From NCBI GenBank assembly GCA_023634235.1, contig JAMKCF010000008.1, forward strand, positions 6,408,676 to 6,472,675: a stretch of 64,000 nucleotides of DNA, written 5' to 3'. The notes under the pieces were generated by a model that was not told where the DNA came from, did not search any database, and saw only the letters and a program-made list of their open reading frames with translations. Positions 48,701 through 54,982 of the stretch are shown here, one piece after another (position 1 is the first letter of the stretch; the number at the start of each line of letters is the position of its first letter). Source of the stretch: Pisaster brevispinus. Lineage: Eukaryota; Echinodermata; Asteroidea; Forcipulatida; Asteriidae. Both the position numbers and the translations under genes were made by a program.

Positions 48701-51395
48701 CAATCAAGCTATGCATTATGGTCGACCAATCAGGCAGTGTGTTATATACAGACGGCCAATCGGGTGGCTCTCCATACTCACTTATACAGACCCCAGCCAT
48801 CAGTTTAACTAAATAAGGAGAGGGAGAACAATCCGACTCGAAAAAGGCCGTCACGGCGTACGTGCCGAATGACAGAGCGATAATGGCCAGCGAGGAGGTC
48901 CTTAAGACCAGGACTGAAATCCAGGCAAATAAGAATCCAATGAGACTGCCAAACGTGTCCTTGAGGTAGATGTAATCTCCTCCTGATTTGGTCATGATAG
49001 TTCCTAGCTCCGCGTAACACAACGCACCTTGACGTTCAGAAGAATCACACCGGGAACCAAAGGCGTTAGTGAAAGTAGGTTTAGTAACAGGTTAAAAATG
49101 CAAGCATCTTTGTAAATCAGCCGTTTGCGAGTTGGATTTGAATGGTGTCTGGTACAACGCCTCGTTCGATTGTAAGAGAATGCTCGATTTTGAATGCCTC
49201 ACAGACTAAATCCTGTGTTGCTGTGTCACATGGTTTGCATAGCAACCTCCACGCCAGCACAGACTGGTATCTTTTTGCTGCATATTTCACTGAGAATCGT
49301 GTATGGGTGTTTGTCCTCTCTTATGTAACTTTGAACAATCTTTACCCCTAACCATGTGATATAGCAACACTGGATGTAGTCTGTGAGGCATTCAAATTGA
49401 GCATTCAGTTGTGACCGAACAAGGCGTTGTACCAGACGTTCAAATCAAACTCACAAGGATTCCTTGCAAATATATAGGAAAATGCCTGAAGATCAAGAGT
49501 ACCAAAAAAACATGAACAGAGAGTGTTAGAAGAAGTACTTAGAACAGAAAACAAATAACTATTTGAAGTTAAAAAGTAGTAAAACAACAAAACTAAACTT
49601 AACTTCTAAAGAGTGCAAGTGGAAGAAATTAGTAGCAACCCCAACCCCCCCCCCCCCAAAAAAAATAAAAAATTCAAGTAAAAAAGAAATATGTGAGAAA
49701 CAAGTTATTAGGTTTCATTGAGTAAGGTGACTTTAATTTTAGTCAAGTGTCACAACTCTTTCAACTTAATGTCAAGTTCAAAGTTTTGGCTACATTTCAG
49801 AGGACAAAGTTGCAACCACTATCCAAAAGAAAAAAGAAAAAAAACACCATATTTTCAACATTGAATTGGCTACAGCTTGAATTGATGTCCTCAATTATGA
49901 TAACCTTTTTATTACTTGCAGGACATACACCTGTACATTTACCACATATTCACATTTCTCATCATAACATTTGGCTCTAAATGAAAGAAGTTCAAACTTT
50001 CACAACCTTTTTTGTTTTCATGAATTAGTTGAAGTGCACATTAAAACCCTTTGTTTCCATTTTCACTTTAAATCACAACTGTAAAGGGTCATGTCCTAAT
50101 GATCAAGGCAGGCATGTGGCTGATGGAATTATGAACTCTGGACCAGTTACTGTACGCACGCCCACCCTCCGTATCATATCCATGGAGAGTGTGCACGCGC
50201 ATGCTGTAACTGGGTATGAGTTCATAGTTCCATGTACAGCCACATGCCTGCTTTGATTAAATGACAACACAGCCCCCTTTAACACACTAATGCCTAACTG
50301 GTTCCCCGGCTTACCCATGACAGAGAGAATACCGCATAGCAACCAGACTATCAGGCTCATCCCAACACTCTCGGTCTGGGTCAGCACTCCCTTGGGTGAC
50401 ACAAAGATACCTGACCCAATCATGGTTCCCACAATCAGGGCGATACCACTTATGAGCCCCACCTGAAAGGCAAATAAAATCATTTAGTCCATATTACAGC
50501 ATCATAGGAAGAAAATAAACATGGGTGGGGGAAGAAGAAGATGGGTACAGCTTGCCGTCTCCCCTAAGCCCTCTTCCTCCTTGATTTGAGTTCAAGTGCG
50601 AGTCTGAGTCCATCATGACTCGAGTCCGAGTCTGAGTTTAAAAAAAGTGACGCGAGTTGGCTCGAGCCCCGCGACCGGGTCACAAGGGAAACAATACTGG
50701 TCAACAGAAAATACACACCACAACAAATAACACAGGGTGGCATGGATGGCTAGTGCATTAAAGCACTCACCTCTCACCACAGTGGCCCTGGTTTGATTCC
50801 CAGCAAAGGCCATATATGAGTTGTGCACTGGTTCTCTACTGCCCCACTAGGAGTTTGCTATGGGACCTACGACTTTCCTCCCTCTGGGAAAAATCAATCA
50901 CTTTTGATCTCTGGCTGTGCTCGGATGTGGCTGGCTGCCATGGCCCCTTTACAGGCCTGCGGTTCCCACAGCGTTGTAGTCGCATCCTTTGCAATTCAGA
51001 TTCTCAGCAGACAGTAAGAATGATGAGTCTCCCAAATTATGGTTATTATCATTATTATCAAGTAATAAACCACAAGGGAAACTGACTGGGTAAATTTTTT
51101 TAAATTTGGGTTAAACAAAGACAAAAATGCCGGCACTCTACCAACTGAGCTTTCTAGCTATCATTTTGTCAATATCTTATTCAATTTTTCTTCGTTCAAC
51201 TCAAATTATTAATATTATGACAACAAAGTTAAGCAATGTTTTTACCTGTCTCTTCAGTTTGACTCCTTTGCCGTCGTCCACCGACACACCGTCCCCTTCC
51301 AGAGGGACCTTCTTCTGTAGGGGCTCTGTCCCTCCATTGGTTGTCGGTTCTATGGCATACGTCTTCTTCTTGTCCCTGTCCCTTAGTTCAGCCAT
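30692..51395 (-). CDS. SLC7A9-like: SLC7 light-chain amino acid transporter, SLC7A9/b0,+AT-like, with alternative exons 3 and 8
   Basis: Join (minus strand): 51395-51246, 50462-50315, one of three exon 3 copies, 43411-43286, 42178-42073, 41943-41899, 41293-41170, one of two exon 8 copies, 33686-33590, 32601-32452, 32087-31919, 30774-30692. All introns are GT-AG, phases match at every junction, and the total is 1,548 nt (515 aa; human SLC7A9 is about 487). Seen: the TM1 motif [16 protein letters not shown] in TM6, FTAGR in TM8, an [12 protein letters not shown] stretch in TM10, and a C-terminal LLLEVAP segment resembling the MLMEVVPP tail of b0,+AT. Family knowledge: 12-TM LeuT-fold exchanger of the plasma membrane, linked by disulfide to an SLC3 heavy chain (rBAT for SLC7A9), exchanging cystine and dibasic for neutral amino acids. 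SLC7A9 is the closest relative I recall; y+LAT/LAT-type affinity is the alternative. Substrate is inferred. The heavy-chain gene is not in the window. Confidence 0.94.
31250..31480 (+). mobile_element. SINE with tRNA-like part, in intron 11
   Basis: A tRNA-like part at 31,412-31,476 has A box TAGCTCAGTTGG and B box GGTTCTAGTC. It is preceded by a body with GGGTGTGATCCCTGGCTAC that recurs at 36,780-36,830 (inverse) and partly at 57,440. It lies in sense to plus, antisense to the transporter gene. Confidence 0.65.
31919..32087 (-). CDS. Exon 11: TM11 and TM12
   Basis: 169 nt, acceptor CATCAG|GTA, donor TTCATGA|GTAAGT. It encodes [20 protein letters not shown], then the [19 protein letters not shown] segment and [13 protein letters not shown]. 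Reading through the donor gives an unrelated tail to a stop at about 31815, so the perfect GTAAGT donor is preferred. Confidence 0.93.
32370..32438 (+). mobile_element. SINE tail fragment in intron 10
   Basis: CCACGCTATATAAATACATT followed by (ATT)n, the same tail type as at 52,650. Confidence 0.45.
32452..32601 (-). CDS. Exon 10: TM9 end and TM10
   Basis: 150 nt, acceptor TTACAG|TCC, donor ATCAAG|GTCAGT, phase 0 on both sides. It encodes [20 protein letters not shown], then [20 protein letters not shown] and [23 protein letters not shown] and RPIKV are nearly as recalled for SLC7A9. Confidence 0.95.
33590..33686 (-). CDS. Exon 9: intracellular loop 4 and start of TM9
   Basis: 97 nt, acceptor AATCTAG|A with a weak pyrimidine tract, donor TTTCAG|GTACGT. 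It encodes [20 protein letters not shown] then [17 protein letters not shown] is typical of SLC7 light chains. Entering this exon in the wrong frame meets an early stop: TGA in the second codon after double exon 8, or TGA in the eighth codon after exon 8 skipping. Confidence 0.94.
36585..36865 (-). mobile_element. SINE copy in intron 8, first of two
   Basis: Inverse tRNA-like part (about 36,642-36,716), followed by the inverse of the GGGTGTGATCCCTGGCTAC body. AAGTAATAAACCACAAGGG marks its other end, as in the next copy and at 51,061. Confidence 0.65.
36880..37080 (-). mobile_element. SINE copy in intron 8, second of two
   Basis: Inverse tRNA-like part (about 36,951-37,023) in tandem with the previous copy, same family, starting AAGTAATAAACCACAAGGG. 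Confidence 0.65.
37278..37301. repeat. (CA)n microsatellite
   Basis: About twelve CA units, inside the intron between exons 8b and 9. Confidence 0.95.
38170..38273 (-). CDS. Exon 8b: alternative TM8 cassette
   Basis: 104 nt, acceptor TTGTAG|ACT, donor GGAAG|GTAAAC, the same phases as 8a. It encodes [20 protein letters not shown] then [14 protein letters not shown]. Against 8a it carries VCC for VAF before STFG, and GAINGSI for GAANGTC, all inside the helix. It lies 1,233 bp downstream of 8a. Confidence 0.92.
39507..39610 (-). CDS. Exon 8a: alternative TM8 cassette, SLC7A9-like
   Basis: 104 nt, acceptor TTGTAG|ACC, donor GGAAG|GTACCC, phase 0 in and phase 2 out. It encodes [20 protein letters not shown] then [14 protein letters not shown] and two bases of Arg. 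The [16 protein letters not shown] end is almost the recalled vertebrate b0,+AT TM8, so this is probably the ancestral copy. Confidence 0.93.
41022..41123. repeat. ACAGATAAACAGACAA-type minisatellite
   Basis: Repeats of ACAGATAA/ACAGACAA just inside the intron downstream of exon 7, about 50 bp from its donor. Confidence 0.85.
41170..41293 (-). CDS. Exon 7: TM7 and extracellular loop 4
   Basis: 124 nt, acceptor TTACAG|G, donor GTG|GTAGGA, ending in phase 0. It encodes [20 protein letters not shown], then [29 protein letters not shown] closely resembles SLC7A9. Confidence 0.95.
41899..41943 (-). CDS. Exon 6: intracellular loop microexon (45 nt)
   Basis: Acceptor TTGCAG|G and donor CCG|GTGAGT. 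It completes the split Trp and encodes [14 protein letters not shown] plus two bases of Arg. The NYITEE..NP.RNLP motif is a hallmark of SLC7 light chains. Confidence 0.95.
42073..42178 (-). CDS. Exon 5: extracellular loop and TM6
   Basis: 106 nt, acceptor GATAG|GA, donor GGCTG|GTAAGA. It encodes [20 protein letters not shown] and then [14 protein letters not shown], with the Trp codon split across the intron. The [10 protein letters not shown] motif is the broken TM6 helix of the substrate site. It is single copy in the gene. Confidence 0.94.
43286..43411 (-). CDS. Exon 4: TM4 end and TM5
   Basis: 126 nt, acceptor CAACAG|TA, donor CAAG|GTCAGT. It encodes [20 protein letters not shown] followed by [32 protein letters not shown] matches the SLC7 light-chain TM5 region. 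Confidence 0.95.
44195..44415. repeat. Three-copy ~54-bp tandem repeat with SINE tail insertion
   Basis: GAGGTCAAAGTTCAACAAGAA occurs twice, with a diverged first copy. The copies are interrupted at about 44,270-44,308 by GCGCTATATAAAAGCC and a (TATG)n tail. It lies in intron 3. Confidence 0.7.
45540..45620 (-). mobile_element. SINE/LINE 3' tail fragment
   Basis: Inverse (ATT)n tail followed by TTTATAAAGCGCAAAC, the same tail type as at 52,650-52,694, 57,640 and 63,115. Confidence 0.5.
46638..46883 (-). CDS. Exon 3c: alternative TM2-TM3-loop cassette, most SLC7A9-like
   Basis: 246 nt, acceptor CACAG|GT, donor ATCT|GTAAGT, the same phases. It starts [20 protein letters not shown], then [35 protein letters not shown] and loop Cys FFDSDC. 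The GP.PAYLF.W.S.IVIKP pattern is the one recalled from vertebrate b0,+AT, so this is probably the ancestral cassette. The base left for the split codon is T, giving Leu rather than the Ile formed with 3a or 3b. Confidence 0.93.
47041..47190. repeat. 17-bp minisatellite AAGCAAGCAGCCGTCGC, between exons 3b and 3c
   Basis: About eight copies with CTGC/CGTC variants, strongly GC-rich against an AT-rich intron. It begins about 160 bp upstream of the exon 3c acceptor. Long open frames through it (Ala/Ser/Gln- or Leu/Cys-rich) are repeat products. Confidence 0.93.
47560..47615 (-). promoter_or_regulatory. GATTGG/CCAAT cluster just downstream of exon 3b
   Basis: Within 80 bp after the exon 3b donor, the minus strand has GCGATTGGTCAGC and CTCATTGGTCCAATCAC. 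The same motif set follows exon 3a. Whether it is a splicing element or a remnant of the duplicated block is not known. Confidence 0.3.
47637..47882 (-). CDS. Exon 3b: alternative TM2-TM3-loop cassette
   Basis: 246 nt, acceptor CAAG|GT, donor ATCA|GTGAGT, the same phases as 3a and 3c. It starts [20 protein letters not shown] and has [19 protein letters not shown], then [16 protein letters not shown] and a loop Cys (FFGDEC). It shares YLKDTFG and KLMA.VCI with 3a, which suggests 3a and 3b arose from a more recent duplication than 3c. Confidence 0.93.
48011..48080. repeat. 10-bp minisatellite CCAGATCAAA, between exons 3a and 3b
   Basis: Seven units in register, with stray single copies to about 48,345. 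It begins about 130 bp upstream of the exon 3b acceptor. Confidence 0.93.
48648..48770 (-). promoter_or_regulatory. GATTGG/CCAAT cluster just downstream of exon 3a
   Basis: Minus strand: CCCGATTGGCCG, CCTGATTGGTCG, TTTGATTGGTGAAG and TTGGTCCAATCGC within 130 bp of the exon 3a donor. The region downstream of exon 3c lacks it. Confidence 0.3.
48782..49027 (-). CDS. Exon 3a: alternative TM2-TM3-loop cassette
   Basis: 246 nt, acceptor CAAG|GT, donor ATAA|GTGAGT, phase 1 in and phase 1 out. It starts [20 protein letters not shown] and continues with [19 protein letters not shown] (TM3), then a loop with a single Cys (FFESDC) and VKLMAGVCI. It is the first cassette downstream of exon 2. Compared with 3b and 3c it has lost the KPSS motif (RTSS) and PFF (AFF), and looks the most divergent from recalled SLC7A9. 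Confidence 0.93.
49135..49446. repeat. Foldback element with ~100-bp arms, upstream of exon 3a
   Basis: Arms 49,135-49,236 and 49,349-49,446 are inverted copies, sharing GTCTGGTACAACGCC, GAATGCCTCACAGACTA and GTGTTGCT. It lies about 110 bp before the exon 3a acceptor, in the intron after exon 2. It is MITE-like, and the transcript could form a long stem there. Confidence 0.85.
50102..50257. repeat. Near-perfect 156-bp palindrome downstream of exon 2
   Basis: Two ~78-bp arms without a real loop. ATCAAGGCAGGCATGTGGCT is mirrored by AGCCACATGCCTGCTTTGAT, and both arms share CAGTTAC and ATGAACTC. It sits 58 bp past the exon 2 donor. A transcript would fold into a pre-miRNA-like or dsRNA hairpin. 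Confidence 0.88.
50315..50462 (-). CDS. Exon 2: TM1 and first half of TM2
   Basis: Acceptor TTTCAG|GTG and donor ATGG|GTAAGC; 148 nt, phase 0 in and phase 1 out. It encodes [20 protein letters not shown] and then [20 protein letters not shown]. The unwound TM1 GSGIF motif is the carboxylate-binding signature of SLC7 and APC transporters. This segment is single copy, so all isoforms share TM1. GLISGI.IIVGT is particularly close to SLC7A9. Confidence 0.95.
50725..50900 (+). mobile_element. tRNA-like SINE fragment in intron 1
   Basis: GGATGGCTAGTGCATTAAAG with a B box-like GGTTTGATTCCC, spaced as in a class II tRNA. Confidence 0.45.
51055..51165 (-). mobile_element. SINE fragment in intron 1
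   Basis: Starts AAGTAATAAACCACAAGGG, then an inverse tRNA-like GCCGGCACTCTACCAACTGAG. Same family as 36,585-37,080, truncated. Confidence 0.55.
51246..51395 (-). CDS. Exon 1: N-terminal cytosolic tail (50 codons, ends phase 0)
   Basis: ATG at 51395 opens a 50-residue hydrophilic, Lys/Asp-rich tail starting [10 protein letters not shown] and ending VKLKRQ, directly before TM1 in exon 2, as in SLC7 light chains. The donor is CAG|GTAAAA. An acceptor (polyT then AG at 51420-51419) lies 23 nt before the ATG, so an untranslated first exon must lie upstream. Reading upstream in frame from that acceptor meets TGA, so this ATG is the only sensible start for this exon. Confidence 0.88.
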
Positions 51396-52287
51396 AGCTG
51401 ACTGCTACTCTCTCACTCTAAAAAACAAACAGTGGCAACATTTAGGCCTATAAATCAGTGAGAAATTTCCAGGGCTTCCCCAAGTTGAAACAGTTATTTT
51501 GTAAATCCATTTTATCCCTGAGTTTGGTGGAAGTCAACTTTTAAAAAAACAAATAAGTTAAGCCAATTACTTTTTGCCGAATGGAAAAGTGTTGTTTTAA
51601 GTTGGTTTAACTTTTCAACACAAGATCAGTAATTATACAGAGCTTTGTTAGAACAGCGTGACAATATAACATTTACCCTTTTGGCAGATTAGTGACCTTT
51701 TTCAATCAGGCACAGAGCCAAGGCTCCACATCATTACAACTGTTCAAGTTCCTCCCCCCCCCAAAAAAAAAAAGAAAGTCCAACACACTAATATGTGTAA
51801 ATACAGTATATGAATGTGAACGATCAAAGCTCATTCTTGCAATTCCTCCTAGCCTTTTTTCAAAATTCATTTTCTCGTATAGGCCTACTTCAACCCCAGA
51901 TCAAGCGCCCCCTGGCGGCAGCATGACTTTGAACATTATCCAATTGGACCGATTTTACTCTTTGATGTCAGGAGAAAGACACCTGTCCTTATTTGTTCGT
52001 TTTTTTTCTCCGACAAATTTTCAAACAAAGCTCCGTCACAAGAGAGCTAGAATAGACTTCCACTTGTCTTCGATCTATATACCGATCACATGACCATTAA
52101 GCTTGGTTCATACTTTCCCTGCATCACAACTTAAAAAACAACGCCTACAAGATTGTTTGCGTCATGTAGCTGGCTCCCCATTGCTTTTGTGTGAAGTATA
52201 TAAACCAGGCTTTATACTTGAACATGCAGAACAAAAGTCAAATAGAGAAAACGAAAGGGCAATATACTCTGGATTGTTGCAGTGGAA

Positions 52288-52694
52288 GTGTCGTGGCCGA
52301 GTGGTTAAGAGCACCGAATTCAAACTCTGGTGTTTCTGATCAGCAGAGTGTGGGTTCGAATCCCCAGCCGTGACACTTGTGTCCTTGAGCAAGACACTTT
52401 ACCATTGCTTCGTCCTTCGGATGGGACGTAAAGCCGTTGGTCCCATGTGTTGTGTAACGCATGTAAAAGAACCCAGTGCAATTATCGAAAAGAGAAGGGG
52501 TTCGCTCCGGTTCTGGTTGTGGCTGCTTAATGCGCCGTAGCACCTTGTAAACCCTTATACGGTGCTAAATAAATGGGTCTCAGAATCCACCACTGCAATA
52601 ACCTATCTTTCTGAAAGTTTGTGTATACTCAGCGCCTTGAGTACCTTGTTTGGTAGATACGTGCGCTATATAAGACTTCGATATTATTATTATT
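52288..52694 (+). mobile_element. Full-length tRNA-Leu-derived SINE (~407 bp)
   Basis: The head 52,288-52,376 is very close to a tRNA-Leu: A box TGGCCGAGTGG, B box GGTTCGAATCC, a long variable arm, a TTCAAAC loop compatible with a CAA anticodon, and pairing GTGTC/GACAC ends. The body contains CCTTGAGCAAGACACTT and GCTTCGTCCTTCGGATGGG. The tail is GCGCTATATAAG then (ATT)n. Because of body and tail it is a SINE, not a tRNA gene. A 3' part of the same family lies inverted at 63,115-63,290. Confidence 0.82.
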
Positions 52695-52970
52695 CCCTTC
52701 AGCAGACTTCTGACAGCAAAAACAACAACTATAGCAATGACTAGACATTCACACATGCTACATTATGTGTAAATCAAGTGCAACATGAAAAACTTCCTTC
52801 TTTGTGTCTGTTTTCTTCAATTTTTTTTTTCTTCTCAAATGGTCACACAGTCTGTGCCGGAGTTAGCTTTGGGAATATAGATTTAAATGGGATAATAATT
52901 CACTAAAACTAAAAGGGGGAACAAAACAGCATAAATAAATTTTCAACATTAACACTGTATACTAACTTAC

Positions 52971-53030
52971 CTGTAATTTATGTTCCCAAAAGTTGTTTAC
53001 TGTCAGTAACAATGATTGTCAATATTTACA
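52971..53030 (-). other. Candidate untranslated first exon, 3' part
   Basis: A strong donor, ATTACAG|GTAAGTTAG, lies at about 52975 on the minus strand. It could end a 5'UTR exon that splices to the acceptor at 51419. A second good donor, GAAAAAG|GTGAGTAAA, lies near 53431. Neither has further support. The transcription start was not located. Confidence 0.2.
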
Positions 53031-53082
53031 TTCAAGTACTTCAAGTACATGTAAGACCGCTATGCTTTTTCCCAATACGTAC

Positions 53083-53160
53083 CAGGCCCCGATACTTGGC
53101 GGAGGCAACCGAGGTAAACGCCCCCATGCCCCTGGTCATTGCCTTGATGCCCTTTGACAT
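53083..53160 (-). CDS. Candidate alternative first coding exon (26 codons)
   Basis: On the minus strand an ATG at 53160, directly preceded by an in-frame TAA, opens 26 codons (MSKGIKAMTRGMGAF then TSVASAKYRGL) and ends phase 0 at a good donor, CTG|GTACGT. Exon 2 begins in phase 0, so it could replace exon 1 as the cytosolic tail. It could not be joined to exon 1, because that frame meets TGA. The patch is GC-richer than its surroundings. No homology was recognised, so this may be chance or an exon of something else. Confidence 0.35.
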
Positions 53161-54646
53161 TTAAATTTCCCTCCGAGAATCCCTTCACTGAGACAAAACT
53201 ACCTCTGTGTGCTCGTACAAGAACAAAGATATCCCAGCCTGAAGTATCATCACAGTAGAAGGGTTCATAATTACATCACACTCAATTATTGTAATAGGTG
53301 TCAAAATAATGTACATTCACAACCCAAGGCTACAGTTCCTTTAAGGAGCCAGTTCAATTCTTCAGAGAATTTTTGACAGCAACATTTTCAATCCCATAGT
53401 CTAACATATGGCTATTTGCTTTACTCACCTTTTTCGCAATTAAAAACCGGGACAAATTGTTCGTTAACAAAATTGCTGATCAGACCATGCATAACGGACG
53501 GCTCGTCACTTTTACCAACACACACACAGACACTCGACCAGCTAGACTGGAAAGAAAACTGTCAGCACTCTACGATTTATATCATCTCAACAGAACCATG
53601 AAACCAAAAACTCTTTCCAGCAGGAAGTCTGTCACCGTTGATCCATGTGTAAGACGGAGCTCCCAAAAAGCTTTTTTTTGCAAAACCGATCCACACGACC
53701 TTCAAACAGAAACTCAAGGTTTTACTGCCGAGTTTAATGCCTGCTGAAGTCTTTAGAAATGAGTCCCTTGAAAAGTTAATAACAATACCAGGTTTACTGC
53801 AAGTTTAACCCAAATAAAGTGCACATAATCCTTCCACTGTGAATAAAAGGGTACCTAAAAACTAACTCAGTAGAATGGCTAGACTGTTGGTCATAAAAGC
53901 AAAAAGTAACAGCTCATGGGGGGTGAAAGGAGGGGGACACACAACTAGGCTTTGAGAAAGTACAATACAAACACCTACATTAATAGCTTCTTTTATGCAG
54001 GCAGAGATCAATAAGCTTTGCCACATATTATGTCCCAGTGCCCAGTTATGCACTGCAAGCAAGCCTCTGTTACAACCCACTGGTACCGTTGGACTTAAAC
54101 AAACAACGAATCTCTTGGAGAGGTGTACTCTTCTCCCTAACTGAACACAAACATTGATTTTTGTTTCACCTGAGTGGGGGGGGGGGGGGGGGGGCAGCGC
54201 TCTTTGTCCCTTTGGTCACTGAACCAACACTACCACTTGAGTATGACATCATAGTTTGGAATGGTGCCAAGGATTGCTATACTTGTTTTAAAAAAGACTG
54301 GCTCCAGGCCAGTCAAATTCACGATCGAACAAGTCCGGCGCATTCAATTTAATAATACCTAGCCACGCAATATTTCTTTCATTAAAACAAAAATAATAAT
54401 AATTATGATATAGCTGTTGACTTTGAGGCAGACAAATATCTTTCGGGTCTGTTGAATTATGAAGCATACTGGTTCGTAATGAGATGCATCTTCTCTTTAA
54501 TGCTTATTCAAATAAAAAAATAACTGATGTCTTTTAATATACTATTTTTTCCTCACTACTGATTCTGGTCCTGAAAAACATCTTTGTGAATTTTCCCAAA
54601 TTGGAGCCCTGGACTATCTTGTATGTCAAATTCAATGTACACCCTA

Positions 54647-54982
54647 AAGCCGGCCTCAGGTCAACAACACCTTGCGTCAACAAAAAACAGTCGGCGACTG
54701 ACTTTTCAGGATCACACTGCGCCTGAGCTAAGACCATCGGGAACTTTTCAGTCGGCGATTATTTACGACCTGAGCGTAACTGCGATGATTTTAAGACAAT
54801 CGGAAACAGTCGCCGCTCGAAAAAATTAACAGTCGCAAGAGTAGAACAATTTCAACTTGTACAACGTGATCCCGACGGTCGCACGATTTCTCAGTTGTTG
54901 TGACCTGAGCATATTTTGTCTGCGCGTTGCCGACGATTTGTTGCGGGCGCAAGAACATCGTAGGTCGACCTGAGGCCGGCTT
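54647..54982. mobile_element. 336-bp MITE with perfect 16-bp terminal inverted repeats
   Basis: Begins AAGCCGGCCTCAGGTC and ends with its exact inverse, GACCTGAGGCCGGCTT. The interior holds inverted CAGTCGGCGA segments. No coding capacity, and target duplication not obvious. Confidence 0.85.

Noticed and set aside
49028..50314. A fourth exon 3 copy
   Set aside because: No AELGT- or KSG-encoding stretch here, nor in 43,412-46,637.
52288..52376. Functional tRNA-Leu gene
   Set aside because: The tRNA-like part runs straight into a SINE body and an ATT tail.
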